Source: an uncultured Lachnospiraceae bacterium
GTDB taxonomy: Bacteria; Bacillota; Clostridia; Lachnospirales; Lachnospiraceae
Assembly: GCA_905235745.1 (NCBI GenBank)
Contig: CAJOMN010000008.1
Span: 1 to 64,000, forward strand
Direction: 5' to 3'
DNA: 64,000 bases
A program made the position numbers and the translations under genes. This document shows, piece after piece, positions 16,597 to 24,164 of this stretch (the stretch's first letter is position 1; every line of letters begins with the position of its first letter). The notes beneath the pieces were generated by a model. It saw only the letters and a list, made by a program, of their open reading frames with translations. It did not search any database and was not told the DNA's origin.

Positions 16597-18429
16597 TTAT
16601 CCTCTCAGATACTCTTTGACTGAATCATATTCCTCTTTCGGAAGGAACGGGAACATATCATCATTAGCGGCAGAAGTGATCGTACCGTCCTCATGTACTT
16701 TCGAAGAAAGCTTCGGTTCAAAGTTCTGCTTATCATCAACCACGGCTTCGATCATAACAGGACCGGCGCTATCGATCGCTTCCGTAATGCGCGTCGCAAG
16801 GTTATCCTCACTGTCTATACGGACATACGGCAGATCGAACGCATATGCCACCTTCTCAAAATCCGGAAATGATATTCCGTTGCCGTCACATACACCGATA
16901 AGCGGTCTTGAAGAGAACAGATTCTGCTGCGTCTGCCTGATCGAATGATAACCATTGTTATTTAATATTATGATCTTAATATTAAGGTTGTTGTATTTTA
17001 CCGTCTGGAGCTCCTGGATATTCATCATAAAGCTTCCGTCTCCGTCTACGCATATGACACGATCCGATGCGGTATTCCCCCTCTCCATATCGCGCCTTCT
17101 GGCCGTGGCAGCGCCCACGGCAGCCGGAAAACCGTATCCCATGGCGGCGCATCCGGAATTGGTAAACAGTCTCTGGTTCTTCTTGATGACAGCAGTCTGG
17201 AAGCCTATCACGCATGCTCCCCCGTTACCGCAGACGGTAACATCGCCCTCCTGAAGGCACTTATGGAGCGTCTCATAGAATACGTACGGGTTCAGCTTTG
17301 GCGTATTATGATAGCCTTCACATACGGCAGGATATCTCGCATCAACATTCCTTGCCCTCTCGAGCCAGTTCCTGTGTGCATCCTTGTCATATGCGCCTTC
17401 ACGCTCCACATACTCACAGATATCCTTCATCACGTCCTTCACATCGGCGCATACGGGCATATCAACATTAACGGTTGGCTTACGAAGCTCCGCCTCATCT
17501 ATATCAACAACGATCTTATAAGCATCCTTTGCAAATTCGTGCTTATTGTAGCTTATCATTCTGATGTTCATCCTGCATCCGAGGACGAGGAGAAGATCTG
17601 CGGACTGGACGATAAAATTACCTCCCCGAAGTCCGACCGTTCCCGGCTTTCCGCAAAAGAGCGGATGATCCGTCGGGATCAGGTCGTGCGCATTCCACGC
17701 CGTAACCACCGGTATCCCGAGCGCTTCGGCACACTTTATGAACTCATCCCTCGCATCTGCTGCATTGATTCCCGTTCCGGCAAGGATAACGGGCCTTGCC
17801 GACTCATTGATCTTGTCTATGATACGTGCGGTCTGCGACGTATCATACATGACCATACTGTCTTCATCGGGGGTATACCCTTGAAGTTCTTCGGGATCTA
17901 CCATCGCAGCCTGGACATCAAGCGGTATATCAAGCCATACGGGACCCGGGCGCCCGCTTTGGCACAGATGCCACGCTTTTTCAAGATGATACCTTATCGT
18001 GCCGGCGTCCGTTACCATGACTGCGTACTTCGTCATGTTACTGACGCATTCCGTGATCTGGTATTCCTGATCCCCGAGCTGGCGGAGCGGAACATCGGTC
18101 GAAGCTGTCGTCGTCTCAAACTTCACCTGTCCCGAGACAACAAACACCGGTATCGAATCCTGCCACGCGCCCAATACTCCGGTGATCGCATTGGTGCCTC
18201 CCGGACCGCTTGTTACATATACCGGCGCGACCCTTCCGGTAAGCCTTGTATATCCTTCCGCCGCAATGGCGCATGCCTGCTCATGATGATTGTAAGTGCA
18301 TCTGATCCTGTCGTTATGACCTATCGCATCATCAAGGTGCATGGCACCTCCGCCCGTTACGATAAAAACATCGCTGACCCCGTGATCTGCGAAAAAATCC
18401 GCTATATATTCCGATACTTTTACCTTCAT
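16597..18429 (-). CDS. Thiamine-diphosphate enzyme, acetolactate-synthase-like
   Basis: At 610 residues the protein has the three-domain ThDP fold: the activating Glu in NHHEQACAIAAEGY near the start, the middle nucleotide-binding domain, and the ThDP/Mg motif GDGSFMMN...LNNNGYHS. It resembles acetolactate synthase but there is no IlvN partner or branched-chain amino-acid gene nearby. YerE, a flavoenzyme of this fold, adds an acetyl unit to a keto-sugar, and related enzymes occur in surface-polysaccharide loci. I infer decarboxylation of pyruvate or another 2-oxo acid and transfer to a sugar or aldehyde. Confidence 0.85.
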   Translation of the reverse strand: MKVKVSEYIADFFADHGVSDVFIVTGGGAMHLDDAIGHNDRIRCTYNHHEQACAIAAEGYTRLTGRVAPVYVTSGPGGTNAITGVLGAWQDSIPVFVVSGQVKFETTTASTDVPLRQLGDQEYQITECVSNMTKYAVMVTDAGTIRYHLEKAWHLCQSGRPGPVWLDIPLDVQAAMVDPEELQGYTPDEDSMVMYDTSQTARIIDKINESARPVILAGTGINAADARDEFIKCAEALGIPVVTAWNAHDLIPTDHPLFCGKPGTVGLRGGNFIVQSADLLLVLGCRMNIRMISYNKHEFAKDAYKIVVDIDEAELRKPTVNVDMPVCADVKDVMKDICEYVEREGAYDKDAHRNWLERARNVDARYPAVCEGYHNTPKLNPYVFYETLHKCLQEGDVTVCGNGGACVIGFQTAVIKKNQRLFTNSGCAAMGYGFPAAVGAATARRRDMERGNTASDRVICVDGDGSFMMNIQELQTVKYNNLNIKIIILNNNGYHSIRQTQQNLFSSRPLIGVCDGNGISFPDFEKVAYAFDLPYVRIDSEDNLATRITEAIDSAGPVMIEAVVDDKQNFEPKLSSKVHEDGTITSAANDDMFPFLPKEEYDSVKEYLRG

Positions 18430-19076
18430 AATAATATTCCCGCTATATCTTCCGGTCTTGCTGCCGCTCCGATATTATCATATTCATCAACGTCTCCTGC
18501 CGATGCGAAACCGAATCCGTATGTGACCCCTATAAAGCATACGCCTATCTCCCCGGCTCCTATCGCATCATTGTCGCTGTCGCCGACCATTACTGCTCTG
18601 TATCTGTCATCCGCACCGAGAGCCTTTAATGCGTTCTCTATTATATCCTTCTTGGTAAGCAGTCCCTCCGGATCCGATCCGCACATCACACGAAAGACTT
18701 TGTCAAATCCGAAATGCTCCAGTATCCTGTCGGCATAATCCTGCCTTTTGTATGTCGCAACACCGGTCCTGATGCCGGCCGCATTAAGCTTTTCTATAGT
18801 TTCGATGATACCGTCATACGGTCTGGCAAGAAGAACGTCTTTATCCTTATATCTGTCGCGAAACAGTCCCGCCGCCCGGTTTGCCTCATCGTTATCCATG
18901 CCGTATACCCTTGCGAACGAGCGTTGTATGGGAGGCCCTATGAACGTGCGCATTACATCGTCGCCCGGCCGCTCAAGATTAAGCGTATCGATAACATAAC
19001 CAAGCGAACGGTATATCCCCTCGGACGTATCCAGAAGTGTTCCGTCCAGATCAAATACTACCGCATCATATCTCAT
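18426..19076 (-). CDS. HAD-family phosphatase, Gph-like
   Basis: A 216-residue HAD hydrolase with DLDGTLLDTSEG (nucleophile Asp), the helical cap, TYKRQ, KKD and MVGDSDNDAIGA. The cap type is that of phosphoglycolate/5'-nucleotide phosphatases. It overlaps the aldolase gene by 11 bases and the ThDP gene by 4, so its substrate is probably an intermediate of this cluster. Confidence 0.85.
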   Translation of the reverse strand: MRYDAVVFDLDGTLLDTSEGIYRSLGYVIDTLNLERPGDDVMRTFIGPPIQRSFARVYGMDNDEANRAAGLFRDRYKDKDVLLARPYDGIIETIEKLNAAGIRTGVATYKRQDYADRILEHFGFDKVFRVMCGSDPEGLLTKKDIIENALKALGADDRYRAVMVGDSDNDAIGAGEIGVCFIGVTYGFGFASAGDVDEYDNIGAAARPEDIAGILL

Positions 19077-20670
19077 ATATACTCTCCGTTACAAATACCG
19101 GCGGACTTGCAAGACCCAGTTTCCTGATCCCTTTTACCGTATCGTTGTTGATGTTGTCCGCCTCCTCCATGCTGTATGAATACTCCATGTTCGGGTTGAC
19201 GTAATTGGATACGGACGTTTCCCTGTATCCGTCAAATCCGGCAAGCGCGATAGACGATACTTCCGCCTCCTTCAGCAGTTTCAGCAGCATGATGAGCGGA
19301 TTATCCGGCATTAGCGCATCTTCATCAAGCAATTCGCCGTAATTAAGAGTATAATCAAATTCTCCGAGCGTTCTCGTGATATTGGAAGTAGCTATAAGCT
19401 TTGATTTTTCCTTCTGTTCGTTGAGTGCGGAGCACAGCTGGACATAACGCTTGGCATTGCTCATGAATACATAATCTGTCTCATAGCCTTCCGGTATGAA
19501 ATTGATCGATATCGTAACGCACCGGTTCCGGGAAAGATATGTGTCCACACGGTCTCTTTGTTCGTATATGTTTTTGCCGGGTCCCATGACGAGAATATCA
19601 GCACCCTTGAGGGAAGTCATCAATTCACCGACCGAATCGGAATTCCTGCATTGCTGCTTCTGATACTCAAAATACAGCTCCCTTATATAATCCTTATCAT
19701 ACAGAAGCTTCTTCTCTCCCTCAAGCGAATCAAGTATTTCGCTTATCGATCTGACCGACAGTTTCCCGATATCCATCAGGTAATTGACATAGTTGGGATG
19801 ACAGTCGTGCGATGCGGCAAGGAAGAATTTGAATGAATATCCCCAGTCAACCTTGCGTTTGATATCAAGCATGGTTACCTCTATCGCTTCAAGTATCTGG
19901 CTGTTATGATATCCCGTGCCGTGATATGAATTCATGTGCATGACAAGAAGCTCGATCGGCGTATTGCCGGCGCTCTTTCCCATTCCGTAGAGCGTGCCGT
20001 CGACTATGAGCGTGCGGTCTGTCGGAGGATCGTCGAGTAGCTCGATACAGTTTGCGTATGCAAGCTGGAAATTGTTGTGGGCGTGATATCCTATCCCTAT
20101 CGACGGTTTTAAATGTGCGCATGCGAAGTCAAAATAATGCCGCAGCTGCCCCTTATGAAGCAGCCCGTATGTATCAACGAGCGAAAAAGCATACGGCTCA
20201 AGGTCGTTGACAAGCCCGATAAGCTCCGACAGTTCATCATCGTTATAGCTTGTTATCGATACGGCCTGGGCAAAGACCTTGTATCCTTTTTCCTTGACAG
20301 CACGGCAAAAATCAATAGCCTCGTGCATCTTTTGTTTCTTAAAGATCACCCTGATCCCGTCAAGGCAGCACCTGTCGGCGGGCATAATATTACCGATGGG
20401 ACATGTTCCGTAATCTATCATACCGACGATCATGGAGCTTCCCTTGTCGAGTCTGCCGTAGATAATGTTTGCGGATGCGGTATCTGGAAAGATCGTCCTG
20501 TTTTCGTCAAATTCCCTCCTGCTGTCTATAAATCCGGTCTCGATTATATCGATCCCGGCACTCACAAGCCTCTCGAATATATTGACGATATTGCTCTTTC
20601 CGAATTCCCAGTCGTTAAGATATCCGCCGTCTCTTAAAGTACAGTCCAGGAGCTTGATCTCATTATTCAT
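19066..20670 (-). CDS. HMGL-type aldolase with an extra C-terminal domain
   Basis: Residues 1 to about 290 form a DRE-TIM barrel: LLDCTLRDGGYLNDWEF holds the metal-binding Asp, and GYHAHNNFQLA the metal His pair. It is closest to 4-hydroxy-2-oxovalerate-aldolase-type enzymes. Residues about 340-534 form a second domain with ILVMGPGKNI and YVFMSNAKRY, which looks like a Rossmann-type fold I cannot name. The start is the ATG at 20670, nine bases after GGGGAGG; the upstream ATG at 20679 touches that sequence. The reaction is probably formation or cleavage of a C-C bond with pyruvate. Confidence 0.8.
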   Translation of the reverse strand: MNNEIKLLDCTLRDGGYLNDWEFGKSNIVNIFERLVSAGIDIIETGFIDSRREFDENRTIFPDTASANIIYGRLDKGSSMIVGMIDYGTCPIGNIMPADRCCLDGIRVIFKKQKMHEAIDFCRAVKEKGYKVFAQAVSITSYNDDELSELIGLVNDLEPYAFSLVDTYGLLHKGQLRHYFDFACAHLKPSIGIGYHAHNNFQLAYANCIELLDDPPTDRTLIVDGTLYGMGKSAGNTPIELLVMHMNSYHGTGYHNSQILEAIEVTMLDIKRKVDWGYSFKFFLAASHDCHPNYVNYLMDIGKLSVRSISEILDSLEGEKKLLYDKDYIRELYFEYQKQQCRNSDSVGELMTSLKGADILVMGPGKNIYEQRDRVDTYLSRNRCVTISINFIPEGYETDYVFMSNAKRYVQLCSALNEQKEKSKLIATSNITRTLGEFDYTLNYGELLDEDALMPDNPLIMLLKLLKEAEVSSIALAGFDGYRETSVSNYVNPNMEYSYSMEEADNINNDTVKGIRKLGLASPPVFVTESIYEI

Positions 20671-21049
20671 TTGTCGCATCCTCCCCGGACGGCGGCAATT
20701 CCTGATCCTTATCCGCAGTCACGATCAGAACTATTCCGCCTATTATGATGATGGCGCCTGTTATCTTCCTCATTGTGATCTCTTCGGAAAAGATAAAGTA
20801 TCCCCACAATATTCCCCATATGACCGTTACTCCTTTGTTGGCGTATGCGGTTATAAGGGGCATATGCCTTATGATCTGCTGCCACACAAACGCATAGATA
20901 AACAGACCCGTAAGAGACAGCCCGTAGAACATCACGAATCGCGGGGACAGGAATTCCTCGCCCGCCGCATACTTGGATGCCACCCCGGTAAGTGAATACA
21001 CCCCGAGCAGTATATGAAGAATGATCATGTATTTAAATTCCGATTTCAT
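20663..21049 (-). CDS. Second small EamA/SMR-type membrane protein
   Basis: The product of 128 residues has four hydrophobic segments and the EamA/SMR C-terminal part VIWGILWGYFIFSEEITMRK, followed by a short acidic tail. It is the likely partner of the 111-residue SMR protein at 15322-15657, as ArnF is of ArnE. It overlaps the HAD gene by 17 bases and the aldolase gene by 8. The flippase role is inferred from context. Confidence 0.78.
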   Translation of the reverse strand: MKSEFKYMIILHILLGVYSLTGVASKYAAGEEFLSPRFVMFYGLSLTGLFIYAFVWQQIIRHMPLITAYANKGVTVIWGILWGYFIFSEEITMRKITGAIIIIGGIVLIVTADKDQELPPSGEDATNE

Positions 21050-21677
21050 CGTAATTCCTTTTTCTGACCCTGCGGTCGAGTATCAGGCAGTCGACTCCGG
21101 CTGCCCTGGCGCACTGCCCGTCCTTCTCATCGCGGTCGCCGATCATAAGCATATCTCCGGGCGATACGCCGTAGTCCTGCATTATGAGATACAGTCCCTT
21201 AGGGGACGGCTTCAGTTCGTCTATACGCTCATCTTCCGGTCCGTACTTACCGTCAACCTCAATATCAAGTGCCTTAAGCTTATCCTCCGACGGATAGTCC
21301 GACAGCACGACAACCTTCCTTCCGTCCCGGCGGATCTTACGTATACGCCCGGCAAGGTATTCATCGCGTGCCCCGCGAAGTGCCGTAAGGGGATTGTCAT
21401 ATATCCATCTGTTCACTATTCCGGCAACTGCTTCCGGAGTTGTTCCTTTATCCTCTGCAACCTTTTCGTATATTGCAGTATCCGATGCATTATTCGTCCA
21501 CTCATCCCTTATCTGCCTGAAGTGCTGCAGTATGATAAGCTCCCGGATCCGAAGCGGATGGCGGATATAATATGACAGGAGACGCATTGCCATGGTCAGC
21601 CGGAGCTTTGGCTGATCATAGAGCGTCCCGTCAAGATCGAATACATATAGAATGTATGCGTGATCTGTTCTCATCAT
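21033..21677 (-). CDS. HAD-family phosphatase next to UbiA
   Basis: The product of 214 residues has FDLDGTLYDQP, a cap of about 90 residues, VLSDYPSEDK, KPSPKG and MIGDRDEKDG, the four HAD motifs. It overlaps the UbiA gene by 4 bases. In many bacteria a HAD domain is fused to or adjoins a DPPR-synthase-like UbiA, so removal of the 5-phosphate from a polyprenyl-phosphate-phosphopentose is a sensible prediction. The start is ATG at 21677 or the next ATG at 21674. Confidence 0.83.
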   Translation of the reverse strand: MMRTDHAYILYVFDLDGTLYDQPKLRLTMAMRLLSYYIRHPLRIRELIILQHFRQIRDEWTNNASDTAIYEKVAEDKGTTPEAVAGIVNRWIYDNPLTALRGARDEYLAGRIRKIRRDGRKVVVLSDYPSEDKLKALDIEVDGKYGPEDERIDELKPSPKGLYLIMQDYGVSPGDMLMIGDRDEKDGQCARAAGVDCLILDRRVRKRNYDEIGI

Positions 21678-22612
21678 TTCACATATTTGATATCAAACAA
21701 TGTAGGATACGACCAGTATTCCGGCATCGGAAGATCGATCACGGTCAGCAGGAACAGTACTATTATAAGAGCCGTAATATACAACAGCAGTGATTTTTCC
21801 TTGTACAGCTTCTCAGGCTTCTGAACGGCGGAATCCGGCTTGAACGCAATGTACAGATAGAAGCAGAACAATCCGAATAACAGCGGCATCGCCAGTATAT
21901 ACTCCATCCTGTATTTGATCATAAATATGCCGATGAAGAATGTTGCGCACATCGCATAGAAGAATGAAGAGATAAGAAGGCTTGTCTCGGAATAATGCGC
22001 AAAGCTCTTTCTGTAGTGACCCGCGACATCGGGATCCCCGATCATCCTGTACTCCGCGAACCGCTTCGTTGCCATAAGAAATGCCCCTGCAAACCAGTAA
22101 CCGATAAGTATACTGCTGGGCGGCTGATACTCGGATGTTATTATAAACCAGCCCAGAAGGAGCCTTATCATGTTGTTGATCGATTCCGACAGGACATCGA
22201 GATAAGGTATATCCTTGGTCCGGAAAGGTTTGACATTGTACAGAACCCCCATTATCAGGAGCCAGATCTCCATATATGCAAAGATATTGCTTACGGCAAA
22301 TGAAAGAAGCAGACCCAGTACGATCAGAAGAACGTACTCAATGAGCACATATGACAGCTTCATATTCTCCGATACTACCGGTCTGTTCTTTTTGGTCGGA
22401 TGATATTTATCGAAATCTGCGTCAAGCCATTCATTGATAACATAATTGGCGGATGCGATAAAGCATGTGGCCGCAAATCCGATGATAAACTTTACTATGA
22501 CATCGTAGGAAAAGGAAAAATCCGTAAGGAGCATGGCGATCGCCACTCCCGGGATAATGAATGCATTCTTGACCCAGTGGTCCGGCCGCGCTATCTTGAT
22601 ATAATTCTTCAT
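21674..22612 (-). CDS. UbiA prenyltransferase, DPPR-synthase-like
   Basis: A 312-residue membrane enzyme with about nine helices. Motif I reads NEWLDADFDKYHPTKKNRPV, whose H-P-x-K-x-x-R-P end is characteristic of decaprenyl-phosphate phosphoribosyltransferase (Rv3806c) rather than quinone-forming UbiA; the second aspartate motif is in YLDVLSESINNM. Such enzymes join PRPP to polyprenyl phosphate. The gene overlaps rpe upstream and a HAD phosphatase downstream by 4 bases each. The first Asp of the usual NDxxD is Glu here. I infer synthesis of a polyprenyl-phosphate-linked phosphopentose. Confidence 0.85.
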   Translation of the reverse strand: MKNYIKIARPDHWVKNAFIIPGVAIAMLLTDFSFSYDVIVKFIIGFAATCFIASANYVINEWLDADFDKYHPTKKNRPVVSENMKLSYVLIEYVLLIVLGLLLSFAVSNIFAYMEIWLLIMGVLYNVKPFRTKDIPYLDVLSESINNMIRLLLGWFIITSEYQPPSSILIGYWFAGAFLMATKRFAEYRMIGDPDVAGHYRKSFAHYSETSLLISSFFYAMCATFFIGIFMIKYRMEYILAMPLLFGLFCFYLYIAFKPDSAVQKPEKLYKEKSLLLYITALIIVLFLLTVIDLPMPEYWSYPTLFDIKYVK

Positions 22613-23289
22613 GATGATACTCTCCCGCTGCAGTTATACTTTTTGAATAGTTCCGAAAAATACCGGGTATTCCCGGTGATATCTCCCTTAAATATCGACG
22701 AGCCCATCACTATAACATTGGCGCCTGCCGACAAAACCTCTTCGACATTATCTCTTGTGATCCCGCCGTCAACCTGAATGTCCGTATCAAGTCCGTTTTC
22801 ATCAAGGCTTTCCCGCAATGCTTTTATCTTTCCGGTACATACATCCATGTATTTCTGACCGCCGAACCCCGGCTCCACGGTCATTACAAGGAACATATCC
22901 GCAAGAGCATAGTACGGCCGAAGGACGTCTATATCCGTTCCCGGCTTAATTGCGATCCCCGCCCTTGCTCCGAGGGAATGGATGTGTTCTATCGTTTCCT
23001 TAAGAGGAGCACAGGCTTCCTGATGCACCGTCAGAATGTCGGCTCCCGCTCTTACAAATTTGTCAACATAGCGCTCCGGCTGTTCGACCATCAGATGTAC
23101 ATCAAGTGTTTTGGATGTAAACCTTCTGACAGACTTCAGTACCGGCAGTCCGAATGATATGTTGGGAACGAACATTCCGTCCATTACGTCGAAATGAAAG
23201 TAATCGTTACCTCCTTCCTCCGCCTGCTTCATCTGCTCGCCGAGCACCGTAAAATCCGAAGCAAGTATTGAAGGTGCAAGAATAACCAT
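22609..23289 (-). CDS. rpe: Ribulose-phosphate 3-epimerase
   Basis: A TIM-barrel enzyme of 226 residues that interconverts ribulose-5-P and xylulose-5-P. Typical segments are APSILASDF, HFDVMDGMFVPNISFG, HLMVEQPERY and QVDGGITRDN. It follows rsgA by two bases, as in many Firmicutes, and overlaps the UbiA gene, so pentose metabolism and the polyprenyl-sugar genes share a transcript. Confidence 0.96.
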   Translation of the reverse strand: MVILAPSILASDFTVLGEQMKQAEEGGNDYFHFDVMDGMFVPNISFGLPVLKSVRRFTSKTLDVHLMVEQPERYVDKFVRAGADILTVHQEACAPLKETIEHIHSLGARAGIAIKPGTDIDVLRPYYALADMFLVMTVEPGFGGQKYMDVCTGKIKALRESLDENGLDTDIQVDGGITRDNVEEVLSAGANVIVMGSSIFKGDITGNTRYFSELFKKYNCSGRVSS

Positions 23290-23291
23290 TG

Positions 23292-24164
23292 TCAGTATCT
23301 CCTCAGTTTTGTCAATTCATTGTATATATACACGTAGTTGTCGTATCTTCTGCGTGAAATATCTCCGCTGCCGACCGCCCGCTTTACCGCACAGTCCGGT
23401 TCGTGCGTATGCGAGCACGGCACAAAACGACACGCCGTATAATCCTCAAACTCCTCATAATAACCCGACAGTTCTTCCGCTTTAATATCGAAAAGGTCGA
23501 AGGATGCGAATCCCGGCGTGTCTATTATATATGTGTCCGTATTAATGGGTATTATCTCGGAATGTCTTGTAGTATGCCTTCCGCGTTCTATCTTTGCCGA
23601 TATGGTTCCCGTTGCCATTATTTCCCCGCCGGCAAGAAGATTAATGATCGACGACTTGCCGACTCCGGAAGGCCCGGCCACCGTGGTCGTCATATTCTCA
23701 AGGCTGTTACGCAGCGGTTCTATTCCCTCATTGGCGGCAGCGCTCGTAACGTACAGTCTGCAGCCGCTGTCCCGGTAATCATCAATTATGCTTTGTGCCA
23801 GATCATCCTGATCAAGATCCTCTTTGTTGAAGCAGATCATGACCGGAACATTCTGTGCCCTGTACTGGAGTATCATCTTGTCGAGCATGATAAAGTTCGG
23901 CTCGGGGCTTGCCAGGGCAAAGATTATAAGAGCCTGATCGACGTTCGAAACATTCGGCCGTATAAGCGTGTTCCGTCTGTCGCCTATCGCCGTGATGTTT
24001 CCGACCATATCCTCACCCTCTATCACGTCGATATCCACATAGTCCCCGACAAGCGGCTTCGTCCCGTCGAGTCTGAACAGTCCTTTTGCTTTGCAGGTAT
24101 ATAATCCGTTATCGGTATGTACATAATAGAACCCGCCGATCCCCTTGATTATCCTGCCCCGCAT
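23292..24164 (-). CDS. rsgA: Ribosome small-subunit GTPase RsgA
   Basis: The circularly permuted GTPase that matures the 30S subunit. The 290-residue product has an OB-fold N-terminus, G4 CFNKEDL before G1 GPSGVGKSSIINLL and G3 DTPGFASFD, then the zinc motif built from CRFVPCSHTHEPDC. It shares one base with the end of prkC, giving tight coupling. Confidence 0.97.
   Translation of the reverse strand: MRGRIIKGIGGFYYVHTDNGLYTCKAKGLFRLDGTKPLVGDYVDIDVIEGEDMVGNITAIGDRRNTLIRPNVSNVDQALIIFALASPEPNFIMLDKMILQYRAQNVPVMICFNKEDLDQDDLAQSIIDDYRDSGCRLYVTSAAANEGIEPLRNSLENMTTTVAGPSGVGKSSIINLLAGGEIMATGTISAKIERGRHTTRHSEIIPINTDTYIIDTPGFASFDLFDIKAEELSGYYEEFEDYTACRFVPCSHTHEPDCAVKRAVGSGDISRRRYDNYVYIYNELTKLRRY

Noticed and set aside
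16597-18429. Biosynthetic acetolactate synthase (IlvB) for branched-chain amino acids
   Set aside because: No IlvN subunit or ilv genes nearby, and the gene is embedded in the glycolipid-type cluster.
17263-18738. 491-codon plus-strand open frame
   Set aside because: It is antisense to the ThDP enzyme gene; the translation has no family features and no ribosome binding site.
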